From: CAZGTQ01 sp964528575
Lineage (GTDB): Bacteria > Planctomycetota > UBA1135 > GCA-002686595
NCBI GenBank assembly: GCA_964528575.1
Contig: CAZGTQ010000267.1
Span: 3,394-67,393 of the forward strand
Length of the DNA: 64,000 nucleotides
Direction: 5' to 3'
Part shown: positions 17,223-35,511 of the stretch, piece after piece
Numbering within the stretch: position 1 is the stretch's first letter
How the letters are laid out: every line of letters starts with the position of its first letter
The notes under the pieces: model-generated
What the model saw: only the letters and a program-made list of their open reading frames with translations
What the model was told of the DNA's origin: nothing
The model's database searches: none
Translations under genes and position numbers: made by a program

Positions 17223-18056
17223 TTACTTGCGCTTGTGGCGGCTGCGCAGGATGAACGTGTTCGACGGGTTCTTGGGGCTGCGCGTGCGGCCGCCCTTGGA
17301 GAGCACGCCCTTGGGCGAGCAGGGGTGACGGCCGCCGGCCGTGCGTCCCTCGCCGCCGCCCATCGGGTGGTCGATCGGGTTCATCGCGGTGCCGCGCACC
17401 TCGGGGCGGCGTCCGCGGTGGCGCTTGCGACCGGCCTTGCCGAGCTTGACGTTCTGATGGTCGGCGTTGCCGACGCGGCCGATCGTCGCGCGACACGTCA
17501 CGTGGACGCGGCGCAGCTCGCCCGAGGGCATCTGGATCACGGCGTACTGCTGCTCGCGAGCGGTGAGCTGGGCCGCGCTCCCGGCCGAGCGGCAGGCCTG
17601 GGCGCCCCTCTCCGGCGTCAGCTCGATGTTGTGGATCTCGACGCCGAGCGGCATGTCGGAGAGACGCATCGAGTTGCCCGGCAGCGGCTCCGCGCCCGGC
17701 CCCGACTGCACGATCTGCCCGACCTCGAGGCCCTGGGGCGCGAGGATGTAGCGCTTCTCGCCGTCGGCGTATGCGAGCAGAGCGATGTTCGCGCTGCGGT
17801 TCGGGTCGTACTCGATCGACTTGACGCGCGCCGGCACGCGCTCCTTGTTGCGCTTCCAGTCGATGAGCCGGTACTGGCGCTTGTTGCCGCCGCCGCGCCG
17901 GCGCGACGTCATCCGCCCGTGGTTGTTGCGGCCGCCGGTCCGCTTCAGCGGCTCCAGCAGGCTCTTCTCCGGCGTCGTCCTCGTGATCTCGGCGTAGTCG
18001 AGCACGCTGCCGTGCCGGCGGCCCGGCGACGTCGGCCTGTAGGTCTTGATCCCCAT
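17223..18056 (-). CDS. rplB: 50S ribosomal protein L2
   Basis: 277 residues from the ATG at 18056, needed for subunit joining and peptidyl transfer. N-terminal OB-like domain, SH3-like domain, and the C-terminal stretch RGTAMNPIDHPMGGGEGRT holding the conserved histidine region near the catalytic centre. The ATG overlaps the TGA of rplW by one base. Confidence 0.98.
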   Translation of the reverse strand: MGIKTYRPTSPGRRHGSVLDYAEITRTTPEKSLLEPLKRTGGRNNHGRMTSRRRGGGNKRQYRLIDWKRNKERVPARVKSIEYDPNRSANIALLAYADGEKRYILAPQGLEVGQIVQSGPGAEPLPGNSMRLSDMPLGVEIHNIELTPERGAQACRSAGSAAQLTAREQQYAVIQMPSGELRRVHVTCRATIGRVGNADHQNVKLGKAGRKRHRGRRPEVRGTAMNPIDHPMGGGEGRTAGGRHPCSPKGVLSKGGRTRSPKNPSNTFILRSRHKRK

Positions 18057-18346
18057 CAGAGCACCTCGATCGTCTGGCCTTCGGCCAGGGTGACCATCGC
18101 CTTCTTCCAGGCCGGCGTCTTGCCGAACGAGTAGCCTCGCCGGCGCCACTTGCCCTTGACGCGCAACGTGTTGACCCCTTCGACGCGCACGTCGAACAGC
18201 CGCTCCACCGCGAGGCGGATCTCGACCTTGTTCGCGTCGACCGGCACGCGGAAGTGGTACGCGTTCCGCTCGCCGGTGTCGTCGCTCGCCTTCTCGGTGA
18301 TGATCGGCTTCTTGATGATGTGGTAGTAGCGGTCGAGGGCGGTCAC
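18056..18346 (-). CDS. rplW: 50S ribosomal protein L23
   Basis: 96 residues starting at a GTG (18346) preceded by a clear GGAGG six bases upstream; no in-frame ATG exists near the fold start. YYHIIKKPIITEKASDDTGE and FRVPVDANKVEIRLAVERLF identify L23, the docking site for trigger factor and SRP. The GTG overlaps the rplD stop by four bases (GTGA). Confidence 0.96.
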   Translation of the reverse strand: MTALDRYYHIIKKPIITEKASDDTGERNAYHFRVPVDANKVEIRLAVERLFDVRVEGVNTLRVKGKWRRRGYSFGKTPAWKKAMVTLAEGQTIEVL

Positions 18347-18978
18347 GCGGAACCTCCTTCGGGGGCGCCGACGCGGCCGACGAGCGCGTCCATCGCGCCG
18401 CTCTCGGCGACGACGAGGCCGCCGCTGACGACGTCGAACGCGCAGAGCTCGGCGGCGGTGCGCACCGCGACGCCGCGGAAGTTGCGGAAGGACTTCCACA
18501 CGTTCGGGTTGCGGTCCGCGAGCACGATGAGCGCGCGCTTCGGCGTGCCGAGGTCGGCGAGCACCTTGCGCGCAGCCTTGGACGACGGGTTCGGGAAGCC
18601 GCCGAGGTCGGCGATCACGAGCTCGTCGTCGGCGAGCTTGCCCGCGAGGGCCGAGCGCAACGCGACGCGGCGCGCCTTGACCGGCATGTGGTAGCTGTAG
18701 TCGCGCGGCTTCGGCCCGAAGACCGTGCCGCCCCCGCGCCAGATCGGCGACTTGCGGTCGCCCGCGCGCGCGCGGCCGGTGTGCTTCTGGCGCCAGGGCT
18801 TCTTGTTCGAGCCCGAGACCTGCGAGCGGCCGCGGGTCGAGGCGTTCCCCTGCCGCTGGTTCGCCTGGTACATGACCACGGCGTCCTTCAGCGTCCGGTA
18901 GAGCACCTTGCCGCCGAACGGCTTCTCGTCGAACTCGACCTGGCCGACGTTGCCGGCGTTATAGCTCTTGACCTGCAT
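18343..18978 (-). CDS. rplD: 50S ribosomal protein L4
   Basis: 211 residues with the long internal loop (QRQGNASTRGRSQVSGSNKK, PWRQKHTGRARAGDRKSPIW) that reaches into the exit tunnel, and the globular C-terminal part (VLADRNPNVWKSFRNF). In E. coli L4 regulates the S10 operon; no S10 leader hairpin of that type was recognised here. Only one base separates it from rplC. Confidence 0.97.
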   Translation of the reverse strand: MQVKSYNAGNVGQVEFDEKPFGGKVLYRTLKDAVVMYQANQRQGNASTRGRSQVSGSNKKPWRQKHTGRARAGDRKSPIWRGGGTVFGPKPRDYSYHMPVKARRVALRSALAGKLADDELVIADLGGFPNPSSKAARKVLADLGTPKRALIVLADRNPNVWKSFRNFRGVAVRTAAELCAFDVVSGGLVVAESGAMDALVGRVGAPEGGSA

Positions 18979-18979
18979 G

Positions 18980-19627
18980 TCAGCTCTGCGCTCCCTTCAC
19001 GACGCCCGTGCGGGCGGTGCGCACCTGCACGAACCCGCCGTTCGGACCGGGAATCGAGCCCTCGACCAGGAGCAGGTTGCGGTCGACGTCGACGCCGACG
19101 ACGCGCAGGTTCTTCGTCGTATGCCGCTTGGCGCCCATGTGCCCCGGCATGCGCTTGCCCTTGAACACGCGCGACGGGTAGGCGGAGGCGCCGATCGAGC
19201 CGACGCGGCGCTTGCTCATGCCGCCGTGCGTCATCGGGCCGCGGTTGAAGCCGTGGCGCTTGATCGTGCCCGCGAAGCCCTTGCCCTTCGTCGTGCCGGT
19301 CACGTCGACGAGGTCGCCCTCGTTGAACACGTCGGCCTTGATCACGTCCCCGACCGACATCTCGGCGGTGGCCGCCAGCCGCTCCTCGCGAAGGAAGCGC
19401 TTCGGCGCCGTCTCGGCCTTCTTGAAGTGCCCGCGCTGCGGCTTGCGCAGCCGCTTGTCGGGCACGTCCTCGAAGCCGAGCTGGACGGCGTCGTAGCCGT
19501 CCGTGTCAGCGGTGCGGACCTGGCACACCACGCAAGGCCCCGCCTCGATGACGGTCACGCCCATGGCGGTTCCGTCCTCGGCGAAGACCTGCGTCATGCC
19601 GTGCTTTCGTCCCAGGATCAGCGTCAT
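18980..19627 (-). CDS. rplC: 50S ribosomal protein L3
   Basis: 215 residues from the ATG at 19627, preceded by GAGGAG four bases upstream. MTLILGRKHGMTQVFAEDGT, then GTTKGKGFAGTIKRHGFNRG and the central extension GHMGAKRHTTKNLRVVGVD that approaches the peptidyl transferase centre. A 274-base gap separates it from rpsJ. Confidence 0.97.
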   Translation of the reverse strand: MTLILGRKHGMTQVFAEDGTAMGVTVIEAGPCVVCQVRTADTDGYDAVQLGFEDVPDKRLRKPQRGHFKKAETAPKRFLREERLAATAEMSVGDVIKADVFNEGDLVDVTGTTKGKGFAGTIKRHGFNRGPMTHGGMSKRRVGSIGASAYPSRVFKGKRMPGHMGAKRHTTKNLRVVGVDVDRNLLLVEGSIPGPNGGFVQVRTARTGVVKGAQS

Positions 19628-19901
19628 GACTCCTCGAACCCTCGGGGGTCGCCGGTTCGACCAGGAACCCCTTGTCCGACACGATCGGAGGGGGCCGACG
19701 CCTGGCCACGCGGCACGTTCCAACTGCTCCGTGAAGAGGAGCGGGCTTGCGAAAGAAACGAGCCGTCGTCTGTCCATCCTCCGGAAGCTCGGACGGACGT
19801 TCGACCGCTCGCCGTACGGGAGTGATCTCGGTGCTGGTTCGCGGCGCCGGGCTCCGGGGAAGGAGCCCTCATCCGACGCGGCTGCGGGCCGCGCTCGAGG
19901 C

Positions 19902-20207
19902 TCAGGCCTTGATACGGATGTCGACGCCCGCGGGCATGTTGAGGCTGCTCAGCGCGTCCACCGTCTGGCTGGTGGGCTCGGAGATGAAGATCAGCCTCTT
20001 GTGGGTGCGTATCTCGAACTGCTCGCGAGACTTCTTGTCGATGAACGGCGAGCGGAGCACGGTGTAGCGCTCGATCCGCGTCGGCAGCGGAATGGGTCCT
20101 GCCACCAGAGCCCCCGTGCGCTTGGCGGTCTCGACGATGTCGACCGCCGACTGGTCGAGGGCCTCGTGGTCGTAGGCCTCCATGCGGATCTGGATCTTGT
20201 CGCTCAT
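19902..20207 (-). CDS. rpsJ: 30S ribosomal protein S10
   Basis: 101 residues from the ATG at 20207: MSDKIQIRMEAYDHEALDQS, GPIPLPTRIERYTVLRSPF and KSREQFEIRTHKRLIF. S10 is also the NusE partner of NusB in antitermination. The gap to rplC (19628-19901) is unusually long for this cluster and contains no gene I can support. Upstream is the EF-G gene, 168 bases away. Confidence 0.97.
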   Translation of the reverse strand: MSDKIQIRMEAYDHEALDQSAVDIVETAKRTGALVAGPIPLPTRIERYTVLRSPFIDKKSREQFEIRTHKRLIFISEPTSQTVDALSSLNMPAGVDIRIKA

Positions 20208-20375
20208 CTTCCGGTCCTTTGCGCGTCCGTCCGTCGAAGGCTGACGTCTCACAAAGGGCCGAGGAAGATACTCCGCGCCCCCAGGGCCGTCAACGGCCGC
20301 GGGAACAGAAAAATCGCGGCTCGGGCGCAACCGTCCCCGCCCCGTGCCCGCCGCGGCGCCGCGGGCCCGGCCGGA

Positions 20376-22433
<2,058 letters not shown>

Positions 22434-22530
22434 GGCGGCGCCATCGTAGCAGCCCGTCGCGCGTGGACCGCGTCGCCGAGCGCCGTGCGCAGCTGTGCGC
22501 AGCAGCTCGCAGCAGCGCTGGCGTGGTCCT

Positions 22531-22983
22531 TCAACGGGCCGACAAGAGCGGGTTCGCGCGCAGGAACGGTTCGCTCCAGCGGTAGCCGTCGAGCAGGTCG
22601 GCCGCGTCGTGGCCGAGCATGCGGCACGCGGCGTAGAGCGCCTCGATCGAGGCGAGCCCGTCGGCGGGGTCGGCGAACGTGCTGCTCTTGCGCGGGTACG
22701 CGGTGACGAGCGGCGGCAGGCGGCGCAGCTCGTACGGCTCGTCGATCGTCGCGAGGAGCGCGGGCACGCGGCGCCAAGCGCAGTCGAGGAGCAGCAGCGG
22801 TCGGCCGCGGTCGGCGGGGCCGAGCTCCGCGCCCTCGGGGTGCAGGAGCACGCGAGCGCCGCCGGGAACGCGGCGCTCGCGGTCGTACGCGCGCAGCTCG
22901 ATCCCCGCGCGGCCGCGCAGCGGCGTCAGCGAGCACTTGCGGGTCGACTCGCGCGGGTCGCGCACGATCAGGACGTCACGCAT
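22531..22983 (-). CDS. Tsr3/DTW-family protein, probable RNA aminocarboxypropyltransferase
   Basis: 150 residues in the str cluster between rpsG and the EF-G gene. The pattern resembles Tsr3 (DUF367), which transfers the aminocarboxypropyl group of S-adenosylmethionine to a small-subunit rRNA pseudouridine in eukaryotes and archaea: KCSLTPLRGR near the N-terminus, LLLLDCAWRRV (Tsr3: D-C-S-W), RRLPPLVTAYPRKS (Tsr3: R-x-L-P-x-L-x-A-x-N-P), GLASIEALYAA and YRWSEPFLRANP (Tsr3: F-K-W-G-x-x-F-L-x-x-N). The related bacterial DTW family (tRNA acp3U formation) shares part of this pattern, but the C-terminal W-x-x-x-F-L-x-x-N block points to Tsr3. The family call is by eye. The ribosomal context favours rRNA as substrate, which is inference. 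Confidence 0.65.
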   Translation of the reverse strand: MRDVLIVRDPRESTRKCSLTPLRGRAGIELRAYDRERRVPGGARVLLHPEGAELGPADRGRPLLLLDCAWRRVPALLATIDEPYELRRLPPLVTAYPRKSSTFADPADGLASIEALYAACRMLGHDAADLLDGYRWSEPFLRANPLLSAR

Positions 22984-23068
22984 GAGGCGAAAGAGGCGCG
23001 GAAAGGAACGGAGCCCGGCGGGACAGCGTCCCTCCGGGCTCCGGTGTTCGGCCGAACGCCGCCGCTTG

Positions 23069-23127
23069 GATCAGCGGGCCTTCTGATCAACGGGCCTTCT
23101 GATCAACGTGCCTTCTGATCAACGTGC
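23069..23127. repeat. 16-bp tandem repeat over the 3' end of rpsG
   Basis: Three full copies of GATCAACGGGCCTTCT (variants GATCAGCGG.. and GATCAACGTG..) at 23069, 23085 and 23101, plus 11 bases of a fourth at 23117-23127. The last partial copy contains the final sense codons and the TGA of rpsG, so the end of the gene has been copied downstream. Confidence 0.9.
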
Positions 23128-23613
23128 ATAGTGCGCGTACGCCTTGTTCGCCTCGGCCATCTTGTGGACGTTCTCCTTCCACGAGACGGAGGCGCCGGTG
23201 CCGTTGTAGGCGTCGACCAACTCCTCGGCGAGACGCTGGTGCATCGGCTTGCCCTTCTTCTTGCGGGCGTTGTCGATGAGCCAACGGACGGCGAGGCTCT
23301 GCTGGCGGTTGCGGCGCACTTCGCGCGGAACCTGGTAGTTCGCGCCGCCGACGCGCTTCGAGCGCACCTCGACGGACGGGCGGATGTTGTCGATCGCCTT
23401 CTGGAAGATCACCTCCTGGCGCGACAGGCCCTCGGGCTCTTCCTCGAACTGGATCTTCTTCGCGGCGATGTCGAGCGCGTCGTAGAGGATCTTCTGCGCG
23501 GTGGTCCGCTTCCCGTCCCGCATCAGCTTGTTGATGATCTTCGTCGCCAGCATCGACCCGTAGCGCGGGTCGGGGCGCAGGAGGACGGCGGTCGACTTGA
23601 AGTTACGCGGCAT
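23119..23613 (-). CDS. rpsG: 30S ribosomal protein S7
   Basis: 164 residues: a short N-terminal extension, then PDPRYGSMLATKIINKLMRD, IRPSVEVRSKRVGGANYQVP and the RWLIDNARKKKGKPMHQRLA segment. S7 organises the head of the 30S subunit at the E site. The C-terminus (KMAEANKAYAHYAR) is complete. The stop codon lies within a 16-bp tandem repeat. The gene follows rpsL with 39 bases between. Confidence 0.97.
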   Translation of the reverse strand: MPRNFKSTAVLLRPDPRYGSMLATKIINKLMRDGKRTTAQKILYDALDIAAKKIQFEEEPEGLSRQEVIFQKAIDNIRPSVEVRSKRVGGANYQVPREVRRNRQQSLAVRWLIDNARKKKGKPMHQRLAEELVDAYNGTGASVSWKENVHKMAEANKAYAHYAR

Positions 23614-23652
23614 GCTGCTCTCGTTCCGACGGGGTCACGTTTCTCGGACGCC

Positions 23653-24027
23653 TCACTTCTTCGGTCGTTTGGTCCCGTACTTCGAGCGGCCCTGCAGCCG
23701 TCCGTCGACCTGCGCCGCATCGAGCGCGCCGCGCACGATGTGGTAGCGCACGCCGGGGAGGTCGCGCACGCGTCCGCCGCGCACGAGCACGATCGAGTGC
23801 TCCTGCAGGTTGTGGCCCTCGCCGCCGATGTAGGCCGTGATCTCCTTGCCGTTCGAGAGGCGCACGCGCGCCACCTTGCGGAGAGCGGAGTTCGGCTTCT
23901 TGGGCGTCTGGGTCTTGACCTGCAGGCAGACGCCGCGCTTCTGGGGACAGGACTCCAGAACCGGCGACTTGGAGCGCTTGCGGATCGGCTTGCGGCCCTT
24001 GCGGACCAGTTGATTGATCGTCGGCAT
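23653..24027 (-). CDS. rpsL: 30S ribosomal protein S12, arginine at position 88
   Basis: 124 residues: MPTINQLVRKGRKPIRKRSK, TPKKPNSALRKVARVRLSNG and GEGHNLQEHSIVLVRGGRVR. S12 monitors codon-anticodon pairing. K43 (in TPKKPN) is intact, but the second loop reads GGRVRDLPG, with R at residue 88 where most bacteria have K; K88R (K87 in E. coli numbering) is an established streptomycin resistance change. It follows rpoC directly. Confidence 0.97.
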   Translation of the reverse strand: MPTINQLVRKGRKPIRKRSKSPVLESCPQKRGVCLQVKTQTPKKPNSALRKVARVRLSNGKEITAYIGGEGHNLQEHSIVLVRGGRVRDLPGVRYHIVRGALDAAQVDGRLQGRSKYGTKRPKK

Positions 24028-24090
24028 GCTGTTTCCGTGGAACGGGGCGGAGATTCTACGCCTCCGCCCCGATGGGTCAACCCGGCTCCG

Positions 24091-28407
<4,317 letters not shown>

Positions 28408-28424
28408 GTTCGTCCCCCGACGCT

Positions 28425-32135
<3,711 letters not shown>

Positions 32136-32347
32136 GAGGGGTCACTCACCATCAGCGCCGGATCGCCTGACGACGGGATCGGGGCGAAACTGCGGAAAGG
32201 CGACGGAGGCGCGGCGGGAGCAGGCGCCGCGTGGACGTGGAGCGGGCGCGGACGGGCGGACGGGCAAGGGAGCGCGGGGCGCGCGGACGGCGGCATGCCG
32301 AACGGAGTTCGAGCGGCGGGATCGACGGCGGGATCGAGCAGGGCTTC

Positions 32348-32392
32348 GAGGCGGCTCGGCTCGAGGCCGCTCTGGTCGAGGCGGCTCTGGTC
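32348..32392. repeat. 15-bp tandem repeat, three copies, rplL-rpoB spacer
   Basis: GAGGCGGCTCGGCTC, GAGGCCGCTCTGGTC and GAGGCGGCTCTGGTC follow one another without gaps, each differing at one to three positions. It lies in the transcribed leader of rpoB. Confidence 0.8.
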
Positions 32393-32744
32393 GAGAGCGG
32401 CGCGAAACGGTGCGGCACGAGCGGGACGGCGGACGGCGGCGCCGTGGCACGGTCGTTGGCGGCCCGGACCACGGCACGGAACGTGACGGCAGGAGACGTG
32501 ACAGGGTACGCGACCAGCGGCTCGATACGGGCGGCGGCGGCGCCACGCGGGGGCGGTTCCGGACTTAAATGGCCCGATCCGACCCCCTCTCGACGCCGCT
32601 GCAGGGGCGCCGGGGAGGCCGGGGCGGACGGGCGAGAGATGGATAGGGCGCGGATGGAGGCCTTGGAACGAATCGACGGGCTCTTTTTCTGAAACTTCGG
32701 GTCCCTCGAGCTTCCGACCGGGACGCCCGCCTGCGACCGCGACT

Positions 32745-32783
32745 CCGGCGGCTCGCCGAGCTGCCACAGGAGGGAGCCGCCGG
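32745..32783 (-). promoter_or_regulatory. Hairpin downstream of rplL, possible attenuator
   Basis: A perfect 10-bp inverted repeat (CCGGCGGCTC with GAGCCGCCGG) around a 19-nt loop, 40 bases after the rplL stop. There is no U-tract. The position is that of the partial terminator or processing site between rplL and rpoB known in E. coli; the function here is inferred from position only. Confidence 0.4.
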
Positions 32784-32822
32784 CGGGGCGCGGCCGTGGA
32801 GGCCGTCCCGGGCGGGCCCGTC

Positions 32823-33224
32823 TCAGTCGATCTTGACCTTGGCTCCGGCGGCCTCGAGCTGCGTCTTGAGCTGCTCGGCCTCCTCCTTGGTGCACCCTTG
32901 CTTGACGGGCTTGGGCGCCTCGTCGACGACTGCCTTCGCCTCCTTCAGGCCCAGGCCGGTGATCGCGCGGACCTCCTTGATGACCTGGATCTTCTTGTCG
33001 CCGGCCGACTCGAGGATCACGTCGAAGGAGGTCTTCTCCTCGACGGCCTCGCCGGCACCGGCCGGGGCGGCCGCGATGGCGACCGGCGCCGCTGCGCTCA
33101 CGCCCCACTTCTCCTCGAGATGCTTCACGAGCTTCGAGGCATCGAGCAGCGTGAGCTTGTCCAGTTGCTCGGCGAGCTTCTGGAGTTCCGGCGCGATTTC
33201 CACGGTCGTGCTTTCTTCGGACAT
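32823..33224 (-). CDS. rplL: 50S ribosomal protein L7/L12
   Basis: 133 residues. N-terminal dimerisation helices, an Ala/Pro/Gly hinge (about 48-63), then the C-terminal factor-binding domain with KTSFDVILESAGDKKIQVIK and VRAITGLGLKEAKAVVDEAP. It recruits EF-Tu, EF-G and IF2. AGGAGAGG lies nine bases before the ATG, one of the better ribosome binding sites in the cluster. Confidence 0.98.
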   Translation of the reverse strand: MSEESTTVEIAPELQKLAEQLDKLTLLDASKLVKHLEEKWGVSAAAPVAIAAAPAGAGEAVEEKTSFDVILESAGDKKIQVIKEVRAITGLGLKEAKAVVDEAPKPVKQGCTKEEAEQLKTQLEAAGAKVKID

Positions 33225-33290
33225 CGGTATTGCCTCTCCTGGGCGTTCTTCAGGCTGGATATTGAACTTCGTCGCGTGGATCGCCGCGCG

Positions 33291-33815
33291 TTACTCGGCC
33301 GCCTCGTCGACGTGGGCTTGGATGACGCGGGCGAGACCCGCGGGGACGGCGTTCATGACCGTGACCAGGCTGCGCGCCGGGGCGTTGATCGTGCCGAGCA
33401 GCATCGAGCGCAGCGTGTCGCGGTCGGGCACGTCGGCGAGCGCCTGGGCGTCCGCCTCGCTGAGCACGGCTCCGTCGAGCAGGCCGGCGCGAAGCCCGAC
33501 CTTGCCGTCCTTCTTGAGCGGGCTCTTCGAGATGATCTTCGCGGCTTGGATCGCCTCTTCGGGCGAGCCCCACATCATCGCGACGTTGCCGGCGAAGACC
33601 TGCGCCGGCACCTCGACGCCGTTCTCGCGCAGCGCGACGCGCGCGAGCTTGTTGCGGACCATGCGCAGGCGCACGCCGTGGCCGGCGAGCTCCGTTCGGA
33701 GCGCGTCGTCCTCGGCGACCGACAGGCCGGAGAGCGAGACGAACAGGATGCCCTCGACCCCGTTGAGCTCTTCGGACAGTTCGCGGACGACCAGCTTGTT
33801 GACGACGTTCGGCAT
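33291..33815 (-). CDS. rplJ: 50S ribosomal protein L10
   Basis: 174 residues: NKLVVRELSEELNGVEGILF, LRMVRNKLARVALRENG, and a C-terminal helix that carries the L7/L12 dimers. It lies between rplA and rplL; only 3 bases separate it from rplA, so an E. coli-like L10 leader in that junction is absent. Confidence 0.96.
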   Translation of the reverse strand: MPNVVNKLVVRELSEELNGVEGILFVSLSGLSVAEDDALRTELAGHGVRLRMVRNKLARVALRENGVEVPAQVFAGNVAMMWGSPEEAIQAAKIISKSPLKKDGKVGLRAGLLDGAVLSEADAQALADVPDRDTLRSMLLGTINAPARSLVTVMNAVPAGLARVIQAHVDEAAE

Positions 33816-33818
33816 CGC

Positions 33819-34505
33819 TCAGCCCTCGTACTGGATCCACGCGCCGGGACCCATCGTCGTGCTCACGGAGACCTTCTTGACGAAGGCTCCCTTGACCGCC
33901 GCCGGCCGCATGCCGGCGAGGTGCGACAGGAACGCGCGCAGGTTCTCCTGCAGGTGCTCCACCGGGAACGAGCGCTTGCCGAGCGGCGCGTGCACGTTGC
34001 CGCCGGCATCGGTGCGGAACTCGACCTTGCCGGCCTTGAACTCCGTCACCGCGTTCGCGACGTCGGGCGTCACGGTGCCCGACTTCGGGCTGGGCATCTT
34101 CCCCTGCGGGCCGAGCACCTTTCCGAGCTTGCCGACGTGCTTCATCATGTCGGGGCTCGCGATGCAGATGTCGAAGTCGAGCCAGCCCCCGGCGATCTTC
34201 TCCGCCAGGTCGGCGCTGCCCACCTCGTCCGCTCCCGCCGCGCGCGCCGCATCGGCGTTCTCGCCCTCGGCGAACACGACGACGCGCACCGACTTGCCCA
34301 GGCCCTTCGGGAGCGACACCGCGCCGCGGACGAGCTGGTCCGACTTGCGCGGATCGATGCCGAGCTTCACCACGACGTCGACCGACTCGTCGAACTTCGC
34401 CGCCGGCAGCGCCTTGAGCAGCTCGAACGCCTCGCTCGCGTCGTAGCGCCGGCCGCGATCGATGCGCGCCGCGGCGTCCCCGTATCGTTTGCTGCGCTTG
34501 ACCAT
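33819..34505 (-). CDS. rplA: 50S ribosomal protein L1
   Basis: 228 residues with ESVDVVVKLGIDPRKSDQLV, the central domain, and LGPQGKMPSPKSGTVTPDVA, the L1 signature. L1 forms the mobile stalk at the E site. The ATG overlaps the rplK TGA by one base. Confidence 0.98.
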   Translation of the reverse strand: MVKRSKRYGDAAARIDRGRRYDASEAFELLKALPAAKFDESVDVVVKLGIDPRKSDQLVRGAVSLPKGLGKSVRVVVFAEGENADAARAAGADEVGSADLAEKIAGGWLDFDICIASPDMMKHVGKLGKVLGPQGKMPSPKSGTVTPDVANAVTEFKAGKVEFRTDAGGNVHAPLGKRSFPVEHLQENLRAFLSHLAGMRPAAVKGAFVKKVSVSTTMGPGAWIQYEG

Positions 34506-34933
34506 CAGTCCTTCACCTCGATGCCGGCCGAGCGCGCAGTGCCCTCGATGATCCGGCAGGCATGCTCGAGATCGCGCGCGTTCAGGTCTTCGAGCTTCGT
34601 CTGGGCGATCTCCTCGACCTGCGCGCGCGTCACGCTCCCGACCGCCGCTTCACGCCCGACCTCGGCGGCGCCCCGCTCGACGCCCGCGGCGCGCTTGAGC
34701 AGCACCGCGGCCGGCGGCGACTTCAGGATGAAGTCGTAGCTGCGGTCTTTGTAGACCGTGATCTCGACGGGGATGATCAACCCCATCTGGTCGCGCGTGC
34801 GGTCGTTGAACTCCTTGACGAAGCCCGCGATGTTCAAGCCGTGCGCGCCGAGCGCTGGCCCCACGGGAGGCGCCGGTGTCGCCTGCCCCGCGGGACACTG
34901 GAGCTTGATCTTGGCTGTGATCTCCTTGGCCAT
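34505..34933 (-). CDS. rplK: 50S ribosomal protein L11
   Basis: 142 residues: the proline-rich N-terminal domain APPVGPALGAHGLNIAGFVK, which faces EF-G, and the C-terminal rRNA-binding domain with KLEDLNARDLEHACRIIEGT. Canonical place between nusG and rplA. Confidence 0.98.
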   Translation of the reverse strand: MAKEITAKIKLQCPAGQATPAPPVGPALGAHGLNIAGFVKEFNDRTRDQMGLIIPVEITVYKDRSYDFILKSPPAAVLLKRAAGVERGAAEVGREAAVGSVTRAQVEEIAQTKLEDLNARDLEHACRIIEGTARSAGIEVKD

Positions 34934-34949
34934 GTTGCAACCCGTCCGC

Positions 34950-35504
34950 TCAGACGGCCTCGACCTCCCAGTACTCGAGCTCGACCGGCGTCGGCCGCCC
35001 GAAGATCGTCACGATGACCCTCACCGTGCCCTTCTCCGGATTGACCTCGTCGACCTGCCCGTCGAAGCCGTCGAAGGCTCCGGATTTGATCTTCACCATG
35101 TCCCCCTTGCGCAAGTTGATGCTCACTTGAGGACGTTGCTCGCTGTCGGACATGCGCGCGAGGATGCTGCTGACCTCCGCCTCTTCGAGCGGGGTCGGCT
35201 CGCCGCGCGCTCCCAGGAAGTCGCCGAACCCCGGCGTCTCCCGCATCGTGGCCCGCGCCTGGATCGCGCGCGGGTCCTCCGCGTCGTCGATGTCGCACTG
35301 CACCATCAGATAGCCCGGGTAGAGCTTGCGGCTCACGACGCGCTTGCTCCCGCCCTTCATCTCGGTGACGCGCTCGAACGGGACGATGATCTGCGGCACG
35401 ACGTCGGCGAGCCCGGCGACGTTGATCCGCGTCTCGAGTTGCTTGCGGATCGAGTCCTCGCGTCCGGATTGGCAGCGCACGAAGTACCACTTGTAGCCGG
35501 TCAT
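34950..35504 (-). CDS. nusG: Transcription termination/antitermination factor NusG
   Basis: 184 residues from the ATG at 35504; a GTG directly before it (35507) is an alternative. The N-terminal domain (KWYFVRCQSGREDSIRKQLE, KLYPGYLMVQCDID) binds the polymerase clamp, and the C-terminal KOW domain (LRKGDMVKIKSGAFDGFDGQ) binds S10 or Rho. It lies 7 bases after secE, in the standard secE-nusG-rplK order. Confidence 0.97.
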   Translation of the reverse strand: MTGYKWYFVRCQSGREDSIRKQLETRINVAGLADVVPQIIVPFERVTEMKGGSKRVVSRKLYPGYLMVQCDIDDAEDPRAIQARATMRETPGFGDFLGARGEPTPLEEAEVSSILARMSDSEQRPQVSINLRKGDMVKIKSGAFDGFDGQVDEVNPEKGTVRVIVTIFGRPTPVELEYWEVEAV

Positions 35505-35511
35505 CACGTCC

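Larger units (their letters stand above)
32136..32822. other. Long non-coding gap between rplL and rpoB
   Basis: No gene is supported here; open frames exist on both strands but have low-complexity Arg/Pro/Ala content and no family features. In many bacteria the rplL-rpoB spacer holds an attenuator and an RNase III site. Here I see a 15-bp tandem repeat (32348-32392) and one perfect hairpin (32745-32783), described separately. The rest is GC-rich sequence without a recognisable promoter. Confidence 0.6.

Noticed and set aside
19628..19901. A hidden gene or RNA in the rpsJ-rplC gap
   Set aside because: I found no tRNA, no cloverleaf and no coding frame with family features; the gap may hold a regulatory leader, but no clear structure was seen.
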